The notes under the pieces: generated by a model
What the model was told of the DNA's origin: nothing
Database searches by the model: none
The model's input: the letters and a program-made list of their open reading frames with translations, nothing else
Program-made: the position numbers and the translations under genes
Shown: piece by piece, positions 1-8,876 of the stretch
Layout of the letters: every line of letters starts with the position of its first letter
Position numbering within the stretch: the first letter of the stretch is position 1
Origin: HLUCCA09 sp965277275
GTDB lineage: Bacteria > Pseudomonadota > Alphaproteobacteria > Rhodobacterales > Rhodobacteraceae
Direction: 5' to 3'
Length of the DNA: 64,000 nucleotides
Assembly (NCBI GenBank): GCA_965277275.1
Contig: CBDICG010000002.1
Location: 62,001 to 126,000, forward strand

Positions 1-47
1 GTAAGCTTCTGAAGGCGCAGCATAAAGGGCCCCTTGCACAGGATGGC

Positions 48-70
48 GGCAGGCCCGTTGCGGGCCTGCC
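48..70. terminator. Perfect hairpin just downstream of phnD
   Basis: A 10-bp perfect stem (GGCAGGCCCG, loop TTG, CGGGCCTGCC) starts 15 bases after the phnD stop codon. No U-rich tract follows on the minus strand, so it is a poor intrinsic terminator. It could equally protect the phnD end of a longer message or lower expression of transporter genes lying beyond the window edge. Confidence 0.45.
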
Positions 71-84
71 GGATGAGATCTAGA

Positions 85-1059
85 TCACTCGCAGGCGTAC
101 GACACGCCGTTGGCGGCGTCGATCTTGCGGATCACTTCCCAGAACTCCTGGTAGGTCATTTCGAGGAACTGACCCTCGTTCGACTTCGAGAACTCTTCCT
201 CGAGCGTGGTGCCTTCCCACTCGAAGCTGAAGAACGCGTTGCGGATGTTGTCCTGCAGCTCGGGCGTCAGATTGTGGACGGTGCCGAAGCCGGTCGTCGG
301 GAAGGTCTGCGACTTGTAGATCGTGATCACGTCGTCTTCCTCGATCACGTCACGCGAAATCATCCGCGACTTCACCGAGTTGGCGATGGAGGCCGCGACA
401 TAATCCTTGTTGGCGACGCCGAGGATCGAGTTGTCGTGCTTGCCGGAGAAGACCGGCTCGAAGTCGCGCTCCGGCAGCATGTCGAAGTCGCCCTTGAGGA
501 TCGCGGAAGGCGCCTTGAAGCCGGAGTTGGAGGTCGGCGACGTGAACGCCAGCTGCTTGCCCTTGATGTCTTCGACCTTCTCGATCCCGGAATCCGGATA
601 CGTGATGATCTCCATCTCGTAGCCGAAATTGCCGTCCTTCGACGCCATGATGGTGAAGGGGCGGAACCCGGCGCAGTTCACGGCCAGCGGGTTGGACCCG
701 GTATTGAAGCCGGCGATGTGCAGGCGGCCCGAGCGCATCGCCTCAATCTGGGCGGCGTTGCTCTGCACGGGGAAGAAGACGACCTCCTTGCCGGTTGTAG
801 CCTCGAGGTGCTCGAGGAAATCCGACCATGCGGTCTTGTAGACGGCCGGATCCTCGACCGGCGTATATGCGAAAATCAGCGTATCCGGATCGATCTGCTC
901 GGACGGGTCGGTCGGGATGTCGGCGATGAGATCGCCGTCCGCATCGCAGAAACGCTCGTCCAGGTCGCCGCGCGGGCAATCCTGCGCCGAGGCCGTATTC
1001 GCATGCGACATCAGCGCAATGGCGGACGCGCCAAGCAAGATTTTGATCGTTAGTTTCAT
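85..1059 (-). CDS. phnD: Phosphonate/phosphite ABC transporter periplasmic binding protein (PhnD family)
   Basis: 324 aa. The protein is expected to bind phosphonate, phosphite or phosphate esters in the periplasm and deliver them to a PhnC/PhnE-type importer. It has a signal peptide (MKLTIKILLGASAIALMSHA, cleavage near ASAQ), then a two-lobed binding fold. The ligand-loop signatures FNTGSNPLAVNCAGF and TSPTSNSGF place it in the PhnD/PtxB family. I chose the start at 1059 over a longer upstream reading because the signal peptide begins there and a GGGAGG site lies just upstream. No ATPase or permease gene lies upstream, so any partners must be beyond the left edge; phnD would be the first gene of that operon. 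It diverges from a Na/Pi cotransporter gene. The exact ligand cannot be read from sequence. Confidence 0.9.
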   Translation of the reverse strand: MKLTIKILLGASAIALMSHANTASAQDCPRGDLDERFCDADGDLIADIPTDPSEQIDPDTLIFAYTPVEDPAVYKTAWSDFLEHLEATTGKEVVFFPVQSNAAQIEAMRSGRLHIAGFNTGSNPLAVNCAGFRPFTIMASKDGNFGYEMEIITYPDSGIEKVEDIKGKQLAFTSPTSNSGFKAPSAILKGDFDMLPERDFEPVFSGKHDNSILGVANKDYVAASIANSVKSRMISRDVIEEDDVITIYKSQTFPTTGFGTVHNLTPELQDNIRNAFFSFEWEGTTLEEEFSKSNEGQFLEMTYQEFWEVIRKIDAANGVSYACE

Positions 1060-1663
1060 TCTTTTCCTCCCAGAAAGATAGCTCTGACGAGCCAAGCCAA
1101 CATGTCCTCGTTTTCTTCGGTCGGCAATCACGCTCTCAATCGTTGCGTTCTCCCGCGCGTAATCCAGAGCGTTGAGCCGCCTTTTGTGACGTGGGGGCGC
1201 TCGGTTCGTCGCGACTTCGGATCTGGCCTGCGCCGCTGCGTCCGACCGTCGCGGAGCCGCCAAAAACGGGCCGTCGCGCTGCGGGCCGCGCATGTGCGTG
1301 CATGCCGGGGGCGTACCGCCATCCCAGATCGGTGCCCGGATCGCCTGCGCGAGCCGATCATGCTGCGATCCACGCCGAAATGCGCGGCACAATGGCTCTC
1401 ATATACATGCCGGTGCACGCCTGGCACCGGTGGTATCCATTGCCAGCGCGCAAGCCTTCTGAACCGGCCTGCCCCCGTGCACTGATCTTCAACATAGGCT
1501 CCACCCGGCTCACTCCCTCGGTGCAGAATGTGGGCTTTAGCGCAAAAGGACAATCATTCTTGTTGCATAAACCACGCTGCGATGTGAGCTTCTGAGGGAA
1601 ATCGGAGGTGCAATTGCAGGGCCTCATACCCCTTCGCTGCCTGTTGAGGGCATTGGCGCACGC
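1060..1663. other. Gene-free divergent region between phnD and the Na/Pi cotransporter gene
   Basis: About 600 bp with no convincing coding sequence; the open frames here overlap one another on both strands and resemble nothing known. It must hold both divergent promoters. A 7-bp inverted repeat (CCGGTGC at 1410-1416, GCACCGG at 1424-1430) is visible. I looked for a Pho-box-like direct repeat (CTGTCAT type) and did not find a clear one. Confidence 0.5.
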
Positions 1664-3325
1664 ATGATCGTCCTGGCCGCACACCTTGCTGCTGCCGTGG
1701 CGCTGCTGATCTGGTCGGTCCGGCTGATCCGCACGGGGGTGGAGCGTGCCTTCCTGCCAGAGCTGAAACGGCGACTCAAAGCGCTCTCGGGCAACCACGT
1801 CTCGGCGGCCGGGGGCGGTGTTCTGGCCGCAATGGTGTTGCAGAGCGCGACCGCCGTCGCCCTGATCGGAACCGGATTCGCGGTGTCGGGCATGCTCGCC
1901 ACGCCTGCGGCGCTCGCTCTGATCCTTGGGGCGGACCTAGGCTCGGCGCTGATGGCACAGGTGCTTATCCTCCCCGTTCAGACGGCAGTCCCGTTCGTGC
2001 TTCTTGCGGGGGTGCTGGCGTTCTTCAAGGGACGCAGCATCAAGGCAAAGCAGATCGGGCGGATCCTGATCGGCTTCGCGCTTGTTCTGATTTCGCTCGA
2101 GATGATCCAGACGACAACCGCGCCAATCGCAGAGACGGAGATCGTTCAGGCGATCGCCGCGTATTTCCAGACCGACCTGCTCAGTGCTTTCGTGCTGGCC
2201 GCGCTGCTGGCGTGGATCATGCATTCCAGTCTTGCCGCCGTGCTGACCTTCGCGACCTTCGCCACAGCGGGCCTCGTGTCGGCACCGGTCGCCGCGGCGC
2301 TCGTGCTTGGGGCCAATCTCGGCGGTGCGATCATACCGATCGTGTTGCTGTCCGGGGCGGACAGACCGGCGCGCGTTGTTGCTTTCGGCAATCTCCTTGC
2401 GCGGGGCAGCGTCACCCTGCTGTTTCTCGGCGCATTGCTGCTGGGGGCCTTCGAGCCTGCGTTCCAGCTCTCATCAGCCGGTCAGCTGGCGATCCTGCTG
2501 CACATAGCGCTGAATACCACCGTTCTTCTTCTCGCGCTGCCATGCGTGAGTGCCCTTATGCGCTTGAGCGAAGCAGTTGTACCAAAGCGAGCCGAGGGCG
2601 CGAAAACGTCCGTTTCGGCGTTGGATGAAACCGCCCTCGATCACGCGCCCCTGGCTTTGGCCTGCGCCCAACGCGAGCTGCTGCGCATGGCGGAAACCCT
2701 TCAGTCGGTGCTTCTGCCGGCCATGGGCCTCTTTCGCACCTGGAATCCAGAGATCGCACGGACGATCGACCTGCGGGAAAAGAAGATCGACAGGATGCAC
2801 TTCGAAACGAAGATCTACATCTCGCACCTGAGGGAGCGTGATCTGACCGAGAGTGAGGAAAAGAAAACCCTCGAGGTCGTCGCCATGGCCAACGGCCTCG
2901 AAGAAGCGTCGGACCGGATTGCCGTCAACCTCGTGGCACTGGCAACGAAGATGCACGATTCCGCGCTCAAGTTTTCCGAAGAAGGGCTGCGCGATCTGGA
3001 GGAGTTTCACGACCACGTAGTCACGAACGGGCAACTTGCGCTGCAAGTGCTCACGACGGGCGATGCCGATGCCGCGCGGCAACTGGTGGCCGAAAAGGAC
3101 CGCGTCCGGGTCGAGGAACTGCGGTTTCAGGAGCGGCATCTGAAGCGGCTGCAGGAGGGCAAGACGGCCAGCGTCGAGACGACGAATATTCACCAGGAGG
3201 TTCTGAGACTGCTCAAGCAGGTGAACGCGTCGCTGAGCTATGTCGCCTATCCGATTGCAGAAGAAACCGGAGACTTGCTCGGCAGCCGTCTGTCCCAGCG
3301 GGAGCGCGCCGGGGGTTTGGCGTGA
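1664..3325 (+). CDS. Na+/phosphate cotransporter family protein with C-terminal PhoU-like domain
   Basis: 553 aa. It is predicted to couple sodium and inorganic phosphate movement across the inner membrane. The first ~310 residues are hydrophobic, with the duplicated Na/Pi core: the first repeat carries LQSATAVALIG (the QSSSA-type signature) and the second carries MHSSLAAVLTFATFATAG. Residues ~330-545 are a helical PhoU-like region rich in charged residues, the usual architecture of bacterial NptA/YjbB-like proteins of ~550 aa. The start at 1664 has a modest GAGGG site. It faces away from phnD and precedes the AfuABC-like importer, which suggests a phosphorus theme. The direction of transport (import or export, as for YjbB) is not decided by sequence. 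Confidence 0.88.
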   Translation: MIVLAAHLAAAVALLIWSVRLIRTGVERAFLPELKRRLKALSGNHVSAAGGGVLAAMVLQSATAVALIGTGFAVSGMLATPAALALILGADLGSALMAQVLILPVQTAVPFVLLAGVLAFFKGRSIKAKQIGRILIGFALVLISLEMIQTTTAPIAETEIVQAIAAYFQTDLLSAFVLAALLAWIMHSSLAAVLTFATFATAGLVSAPVAAALVLGANLGGAIIPIVLLSGADRPARVVAFGNLLARGSVTLLFLGALLLGAFEPAFQLSSAGQLAILLHIALNTTVLLLALPCVSALMRLSEAVVPKRAEGAKTSVSALDETALDHAPLALACAQRELLRMAETLQSVLLPAMGLFRTWNPEIARTIDLREKKIDRMHFETKIYISHLRERDLTESEEKKTLEVVAMANGLEEASDRIAVNLVALATKMHDSALKFSEEGLRDLEEFHDHVVTNGQLALQVLTTGDADAARQLVAEKDRVRVEELRFQERHLKRLQEGKTASVETTNIHQEVLRLLKQVNASLSYVAYPIAEETGDLLGSRLSQRERAGGLA

Positions 3326-3484
3326 GCATGCCGGATCGCGGACGTCCCGCGCACGGGTGCCCACCCCGCAGAGTGCAGGGACAGAACGCGCCATTGGTTC
3401 TGATGTGCCAACGCGGCAGAGTGTGGGGAGAACCGGGATCCGGCAAGCGCCTTCGGGGGCTCTGACGGAACGCAACAACTCTAA

Positions 3485-3504
3485 CCCCGCCGCAAAAGGC
3501 GGGG
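3485..3504 (+). other. GC-rich hairpin in the leader of the importer operon
   Basis: A 7-bp perfect stem (CCCCGCC, loop GCAAAA, GGCGGGG) lies 50 bases before the binding-protein start. There is no T-tract after it. It may end transcription from the Na/Pi gene weakly or sit in the 5' untranslated region of the ABC operon. Confidence 0.35.
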
Positions 3505-3553
3505 ACCGAACGCCGGATATCACCGGCGCAACTGAATCCAAGGGAGGACAGAC

Positions 3554-4579
3554 ATGAAGACACTTACACTGACAGCCGCAGGCTCGCTCATTGCACTGAG
3601 CGCGTCGCTCGGCGTAGCGCGGGCGGACAGCCTGACGTTGTACTGCTCGGCGCAGGAAGACTGGTGCCAGCTGATGGCCCGCAGCTTCGAGGACGCGACA
3701 GGCATCGACGTTGACATGACGCGCAAATCCAGCGGCGAGACGTTTGCCCAGATCCGGGCGGAGAGCTCGAACCCAAAGGGCGACGTCTGGTGGGGCGGGA
3801 CCGGTGACCCGCATCTGCAAGCCGCCGAAGAAGGGCTGACGATGGAGTACGTGTCGCCGATGCGCGACGAGCTCCACGATTGGGCACTTTCGCAGGCCGA
3901 GAGTGCGGGCAACAAGACCATCGGCATCTATTCCGGCGCGCTTGGATACGGCTACAACACCGATCTTCTCGCCGCCAATAGCCTGCCCGAGCCGTCCTGC
4001 TGGGAGGATCTTCTGAAGCCCGAGTACAAGGGCCATGTGCAGATGGCGAACCCGAACTCCTCGGGCACGGCCTACACGACGCTGGCCTCGATGGTGCAGA
4101 TCTTCGGCGAGGAGAAGGGCTTCGAGTTCATGAAAGGCCTCCACGCCAACGTCAATCAGTACACCAAGTCGGGCTCGGCGCCGATCAAGGCGGCCGGACG
4201 GGGCGAGAACACCATCGGCATCGTCTTCATGCATGATGCGGTGAAACAGGCCGTCTCGGGCTTCCCGATCAAGGTGGTCGCTCCGTGCGAAGGCACCGGC
4301 TACGAGATCGGGTCGATGTCGATCATCGACGGCGCGCGCAACGAGGACGAGGCCAAGCAGTTCTACGATTGGGCTCTCTCCGCCGAGGCACAGAACCTCG
4401 CGCTAGAGGTGAACGCGTTCCAGGTGCCGTCGAACAAGGGCGCCGAGACATCGGATTCGGCTCCCGACATGTCGACGATCAAGCTGATCGACTACGACTT
4501 CAAGACGTATGGCTCCTCCGACGAGCGCAAGCGCCTGCTTCAGAAGTGGGACGAAGAGGTGTCGGTTCTGCCTCAGTAA
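3554..4579 (+). CDS. ABC transporter periplasmic binding protein, AfuA/FbpA-like; sugar-phosphate type likely
   Basis: 341 aa with a signal peptide (cleavage near VARA-DS). It belongs to the family usually named ferric-iron binding protein. The tyrosine pair that holds iron in FbpA is absent: the corresponding region reads HANVNQYTKSGSAP. Instead His227-Asp228 (FMHDAV) and Glu251 (GYEIG) have the same spacing as the His205-Asp206/Glu229 set that, from memory, contacts the sugar in the hexose-phosphate binder AfuA. I therefore infer a phosphorylated organic ligand. A GGAGG site precedes the start. It is the first gene of a binding protein-permease-ATPase operon; the permease starts 4 bases after its stop. 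Iron remains an alternative on family name alone. Confidence 0.82.
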   Translation: MKTLTLTAAGSLIALSASLGVARADSLTLYCSAQEDWCQLMARSFEDATGIDVDMTRKSSGETFAQIRAESSNPKGDVWWGGTGDPHLQAAEEGLTMEYVSPMRDELHDWALSQAESAGNKTIGIYSGALGYGYNTDLLAANSLPEPSCWEDLLKPEYKGHVQMANPNSSGTAYTTLASMVQIFGEEKGFEFMKGLHANVNQYTKSGSAPIKAAGRGENTIGIVFMHDAVKQAVSGFPIKVVAPCEGTGYEIGSMSIIDGARNEDEAKQFYDWALSAEAQNLALEVNAFQVPSNKGAETSDSAPDMSTIKLIDYDFKTYGSSDERKRLLQKWDEEVSVLPQ

Positions 4580-4582
4580 TCC

Positions 4583-6802
4583 ATGCGCTCCGTTCGAACT
4601 GAGCGGACCACCCACCCGGTTCTGACCTTCTGGGTCGTTGCCGGGTGGGTCGGGTTCTGCCTTCTGCCATGGTACATGGTGGAGGACGGGATATGGTCGC
4701 TGACCTGGCTCGTCGACGGCTATCCGTTCGAGGAAGACTACGCCCCGGCGCTGTTCCTGATCCTGCAGGGTGAGAAGCCCTGGCTTGCGCCGCTTCTGAT
4801 ACCGCTCGCCTTGCCCCTGCTGGTGCTGCGCCGCGCAAAATCAGACCCGCTCTACGCCCGCATCCTGATCCTCGCCGGCGTGCTCGGGTTTGGCTGGCTC
4901 ATCGCTCAGGGCTTCAGCATCGGCATCCGCGGGTTCAACTACGACTGGCTGAAGGCACTGTTCGGCGAGCCCAAGATCCGCCAGTTCGGCATGGGCTACG
5001 GCGCCATGATTTGCGCCTCGGCCTTCCTGTTTCTGCTGACGCAGGGCGTCGCGGCGCGGGGGGCGATCAACGGAGATGTCTTCGTTGTCAGCGCCATCGG
5101 CGGCGTAATCACGATCGTCACGGTCTTCGTCTTCTACCCGATTGCCAATATGCTCTTCTCCGCCTTCGTCACGGAGGATGGCGCCTATTCGCTATCGGTT
5201 TTTGCCGCGAAGTTCTTCGATGACCGTTTGTGGGGGCTTGGCTGCCTCTGGGGCGCGCGCTGCGGCGCTGCGTGGAACTCGCTGTTTCTTGCCATCACTG
5301 TCGGTGTCATCACCACGGCGCTTGGCCTCTGCTTCGCCCTCGTCGTCACGCGCTCCGGCTTTCGCTACAAACGTGCCATTCGCGCGCTCACGGTGCTGCC
5401 GATCATCACGCCGCCCTTCGTGATCGGCCTCGCATTGATCCTGCTTTTCGGGTTGTCGGGCTCGGTGACTGTCTTCTTTGCGGAGCTCTTCGGCACTCAG
5501 CCGACGCGCTGGCTCTACGGGTGGCCCGGCGTCCTAATCGCGCAGACGCTGGCCTTCACGCCCATCGCCTTCCTCGTGCTGATCGGGGTCGTCGAGGGGG
5601 TCTCCCCATCGCTGGAGGAAGCGTCCCAGACGCTGCGGGCCAGCCGCTGGCAGACATTCAAGACGGTTTCTCTGCCGCTCATGCGGCCCGGCCTCGCCAA
5701 TGCCTTCCTTCTGGGGTTCATCGAGAGCATGGCGGATTTCGGAAACCCGCTGGTGCTCGGTGGCAACTTCGACGTGCTGTCGACAGAGATCTTCTTTGCC
5801 ATCGTCGGCGCCCAGTACGATCAGGGCCGCGCCGCCGTTCTGGCCATGGTGCTTCTCTTCTTCACGCTGTCGGCGTTCTATGCACAGCGCGCCTGGCTCG
5901 GAAAGAAGAGCTACACGACCGTCACGGGCAAGGGCGATGCGGGCGTGCATCCCCACATGCCGCACGGCCTTGCGATCCCCGTCCTCGTCATCGCGCTGCT
6001 CTGGGCGCTCTTCACCGCGGCCGTCTATGTCATGATCATCTACGGCAGCGTGGTCGAGCTCTGGGGCGTCAACAACACGCTGACCTTCAAGCACTACGTC
6101 ACCGCGTTCAGCGTACGCTTCGAGGAAGAGGGCATCCGCTGGACAGGCGCCGCCTGGGACAGCTTCTGGACAACGATCACCATTGCCGCCATCGCCGCGC
6201 CGCTGACAGCGGCCGTGGGGCTGGTCACGGCCTACCTGCTGACACGCCAGAACTTTGCGGGAAAGAACGCCTTCGAGTTCGGCACGATGCTGAGCTTTGC
6301 CATACCCGGTACCGTCATCGGCGTGAGCTATATCCTCGCGTTCAACGTACCGCCCATCGAGATCACCGGGACGGGCGTGATCCTCGTGATCAGCTTCATC
6401 TTCCGCAACATGCCGGTCGGCGTGCGGGCCGGCATCGCCTCGATGAGCCAGCTCGACAAGTCACTCGACGAATCGTCTCTGACACTCGGCGCGAACTCCT
6501 GGCAGACCTTCCGGCGCGTTATCCTGCCGTTGCTGCGCTCCGCAATCCTCGCGGCGCTCGTCTACAGCTTCGTGCGGGCCATGACGGCGATCTCGGCGGT
6601 GATCTTCCTCGTCTCCGCCAAGTACGACATGGCAACGAGCTACATCATCGGGCGGGTCGAGAACAACGATTACGGGCTGGCCATCGCCTATTCGACCACG
6701 CTGATCTTCGTGATGCTGGCGGCGGTCGGGCTTTTGCAGTTCCTTGTGGGCCGGGTCCAGATCGGCCGACGCACGACGTTTGCAACAAAGGACACGACAT
6801 GA
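4583..6802 (+). CDS. ABC transporter permease, fused double-domain (AfuB/FbpB-like)
   Basis: 739 aa. An inner-membrane permease in which both membrane domains are joined in one chain. Two EAA loops are visible: EEASQTLRASRWQTFKTVSLP near residue 345 and DESSLTLGANSWQTFRRVILP near residue 630. An extra N-terminal ~170 residues contain several more hydrophobic segments before the first transport domain, making it longer than ordinary ~550-residue FbpB proteins and similar to the long AfuB permeases. It lacks a strong ribosome site and starts 4 bases after the binding-protein stop, so it is probably translationally coupled. Its stop overlaps the ATPase start (ATGA). It is the middle gene of the importer. 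Confidence 0.88.
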   Translation: MRSVRTERTTHPVLTFWVVAGWVGFCLLPWYMVEDGIWSLTWLVDGYPFEEDYAPALFLILQGEKPWLAPLLIPLALPLLVLRRAKSDPLYARILILAGVLGFGWLIAQGFSIGIRGFNYDWLKALFGEPKIRQFGMGYGAMICASAFLFLLTQGVAARGAINGDVFVVSAIGGVITIVTVFVFYPIANMLFSAFVTEDGAYSLSVFAAKFFDDRLWGLGCLWGARCGAAWNSLFLAITVGVITTALGLCFALVVTRSGFRYKRAIRALTVLPIITPPFVIGLALILLFGLSGSVTVFFAELFGTQPTRWLYGWPGVLIAQTLAFTPIAFLVLIGVVEGVSPSLEEASQTLRASRWQTFKTVSLPLMRPGLANAFLLGFIESMADFGNPLVLGGNFDVLSTEIFFAIVGAQYDQGRAAVLAMVLLFFTLSAFYAQRAWLGKKSYTTVTGKGDAGVHPHMPHGLAIPVLVIALLWALFTAAVYVMIIYGSVVELWGVNNTLTFKHYVTAFSVRFEEEGIRWTGAAWDSFWTTITIAAIAAPLTAAVGLVTAYLLTRQNFAGKNAFEFGTMLSFAIPGTVIGVSYILAFNVPPIEITGTGVILVISFIFRNMPVGVRAGIASMSQLDKSLDESSLTLGANSWQTFRRVILPLLRSAILAALVYSFVRAMTAISAVIFLVSAKYDMATSYIIGRVENNDYGLAIAYSTTLIFVMLAAVGLLQFLVGRVQIGRRTTFATKDTT

Positions 6803-7914
6803 GCGAACCCATGATCAGCTCCAAGGCCGCGCCGGTCGTTTTCGAGAACGTGTCAAAGAAATTCGGCAAGGACGTGGTCGCCGTCGATACGATCAACCTG
6901 CGGGTCGACGCAGGAAAGCTGGTCACGCTCCTCGGCCCGTCGGGCTGCGGCAAGACGACGACACTGCGCATGATCGCCGGGCTGGAGATGGCGACATCCG
7001 GGCGCATCCTGATCGGCGACCGTGATGTCACGAAGCTGCCCGCGACGGATCGCGACGTGTCGATGGTGTTCCAGTCCTACGCGCTCTTCCCGCATATGAC
7101 CGTGCTCGAAAACGTGAAGTACGGCCTGACCTTTTCCGGCTTCGGCAAGGAAGAGGCGCGGGATCGCGCGTTGAAGGGGCTCGATCTGGTTGGGCTGAAA
7201 GGGTTCGAGGCGCGCCTGCCGTCGGAGCTTTCGGGGGGGCAGCAGCAGCGCGTCGCCGTTGCCCGCGCGCTCGTGCTTGAGCCGCAGGTCCTGCTCTTCG
7301 ACGAGCCGCTCTCGAACCTCGACGCCAAGCTTCGCCGCCAGGTCCGCGAGGACATCCGCGCGATCCAGCAGGATCTCGGGCTGACGGTTGTCTACGTCAC
7401 CCACGATCAGGAGGAGGCGCTCGCCGTGTCCGACGAGATCGTCGTCATGCGCAATGCCGCCATCGCCCAGATTGGAACCCCGCGCCAATTGTTCGATGCG
7501 CCGAATGACCGGTTCGTCGCCGATTTCATCGGCGAAGCGAACCTGCTGGAGTGCCGGATCGTCCATGTCGAGGGCGAGACGGCCACGATCGACATCGACG
7601 GCTACCAGCACGGGATGCCTTCACGTGGCATGTCTCCCGGAGCAGCCACGCTCGCGGTGCGCCCCTCGCGGATCGTCATCGGCGCCGAGAGTGGCGTACC
7701 CGCGACGGTGGCCAAGGCCACCTATGTCGGCGTGCGCATGGAATACACGCTCACGGGCAGCTTCGGCAAAGTCTTCGCGGTGCAGGACAAAGTGGATGAC
7801 CCGCTGCCACCGGGAGCCGCGGTGAAGATGTCATTCGCTGAAAAGGGCCCGGTGCTGCTGCCCCACGAGGTGCCGGGCGCGTCATCGAGGCTTGAGAGCG
7901 CCCAGCCCGCCTGA
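6799..7914 (+). CDS. ABC transporter ATP-binding subunit (AfuC/FbpC-like)
   Basis: 371 aa. Hydrolyses ATP to power the importer encoded just upstream. Walker A (GPSGCGKTT), the Q-loop (MVFQSYALFPHMT), the signature LSGGQQQR, Walker B with LLFDEPLSNLDAKLRR and the switch His (YVTHDQEEAL) are all intact. A C-terminal ~120-residue TOBE-type domain follows, as in the FbpC/PotA/MalK group. The start at 6799 overlaps the permease stop by 4 bases. A much longer frame runs upstream through the permease gene, but it is an out-of-frame shadow. It completes a binding protein-permease-ATPase set. Confidence 0.92.
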   Translation: MSEPMISSKAAPVVFENVSKKFGKDVVAVDTINLRVDAGKLVTLLGPSGCGKTTTLRMIAGLEMATSGRILIGDRDVTKLPATDRDVSMVFQSYALFPHMTVLENVKYGLTFSGFGKEEARDRALKGLDLVGLKGFEARLPSELSGGQQQRVAVARALVLEPQVLLFDEPLSNLDAKLRRQVREDIRAIQQDLGLTVVYVTHDQEEALAVSDEIVVMRNAAIAQIGTPRQLFDAPNDRFVADFIGEANLLECRIVHVEGETATIDIDGYQHGMPSRGMSPGAATLAVRPSRIVIGAESGVPATVAKATYVGVRMEYTLTGSFGKVFAVQDKVDDPLPPGAAVKMSFAEKGPVLLPHEVPGASSRLESAQPA

Positions 7915-7925
7915 CGGGGGTCGCA

Positions 7926-7949
7926 GGGCCGCATGCGGAGTGGCGGCCC
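7926..7949 (+). terminator. Hairpin after the importer operon
   Basis: A 7-bp stem (GGGCCGC / GCGGCCC) with a 10-base loop lies 12 bases after the ATPase stop. No T-run follows, so it is only a weak candidate for the operon end. Confidence 0.35.
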
Positions 7950-8018
7950 GCTGAGCTTGGGTCGCGTGCTGCCCCCTGCCCCGTTCTGTACGGTTCAAGC
8001 TCGCTGGCTGGGAGAAAG

Positions 8019-8093
8019 TGGTGGGTGATGAGAGATTTGAACTCCCGACATCTTCGATGTGAACGAAGCGCTCTACCACTGAGCTAATCACCC
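8019..8093 (-). tRNA. tRNA-Val (CAC anticodon)
   Basis: Read on the minus strand it folds as a full cloverleaf. The acceptor stem is GGGTGAT/ATCACCC, the D arm GCTC-AGTGGTA-GAGC, the anticodon stem CTTCG/CGAAG around the loop TTCACAT (anticodon CAC, reads GTG), and the T arm GGGAG-TTCAAAT-CTCTC with one G-T pair. The discriminator A is followed by an encoded CCA at 8021-8019. No neighbouring tRNA is present. Confidence 0.95.
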
Positions 8094-8824
8094 GCCGGAG
8101 CCCGTCTGTTACCGCTCCTTTTTGGGCGCTGCAAGCCCATTGCGCCGCCAAACGCGTGTCCGTCGCATGGGTGCGCAGCGAGGGGGGGCTGTGTTTTGTC
8201 GGCCCGCAAAGCAGGTTTTGCAGCGTCGGACAATGGAGAGCCCATCGCCACGAGGCGCGTCGTAGAGGTGGGTTCGCCCCCGGTGCGATCATGCCCTTGC
8301 CGCTCTGCCGCCATACATAGGCTCGCGCGTGACCCTCGATCGGACCCGCGAGGACAAGAGTCCCCGCACCGTGAACTCGGCGCTGAGGAACCTTCCCGGG
8401 ACAACCTGAAGTCTTCGCAGGATCGGGAGATCGCGTCAGAAGCCCCGCTCGCGCGAAACTTGCACGACAGGCGTGTTTTGCGGCTTCTATTCGCGAGGAA
8501 GACGCTCGCGTCCTCGACACGGACCGCGGCGCGTTCGGCGCTCGGGGCTCGCGCGCCGGCACCAAGACCAACTCGCTGCAACTCGAGGTACCGCAGACGG
8601 TTTCGGGGATTGCACTGGGCAGATGGCAGTTGCTCGCGCCTTCGCAGATCTTTGGCGCACCCCGGATACTGGCAAGCCACGCGGGAGCGGCGGCCCGGGA
8701 TGGCGCTCGCGGAGCCGCGCTTGACCTACTGAATGCCTTGTGCCGCCAACCGTTGGCCCGAATGGTCCGGCGCCGCGGTTGCGGCGCTTACGCCTCAAGA
8801 GAAACCAGCAACGCACCCGGACAG
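8094..8824. other. Gene-free stretch between tRNA-Val and the lon terminator
   Basis: About 730 bp in which long overlapping frames are open on both strands, as happens in GC-rich DNA. None has a recognisable protein, a good ribosome site or a distinct codon bias. I see no repeat, tRNA or element. It could hold a decayed gene or a small RNA that I cannot recognise. Confidence 0.45.
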
Positions 8825-8852
8825 AAAAAGGCAGGCGACGAGCGCCTGCCTT
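8825..8852 (-). terminator. Rho-independent terminator of lon
   Basis: On the minus strand a 10-bp perfect stem (AAGGCAGGCG / CGCCTGCCTT, 5-base loop) runs into a T-rich end, about 25 bases after the lon stop codon. This is a classic intrinsic terminator for lon. Confidence 0.85.
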
Positions 8853-8876
8853 CCTTTGGTTCAAGCGATCGGGCGC

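Noticed and set aside
2474..4234. 586-codon minus-strand frame
   Set aside because: It lies antisense to the Na/Pi and binding-protein genes and is a typical GC-rich shadow.
3554..4579. Ferric-iron binding protein assignment from family name
   Set aside because: No FbpA-type tyrosine pair is present, and the pocket residues and permease form fit the AfuA group better.
5230..6798. Large plus-strand frame continuing into the ATPase gene
   Set aside because: It is a shifted shadow of the permease gene, rich in Arg/Ala/His with no membrane segments; the ATPase begins at 6799.
8084..8732. Overlapping frames of 170-230 codons on both strands
   Set aside because: They are Arg/Ser/Ala-rich, mutually exclusive, without ribosome sites or recognisable domains.
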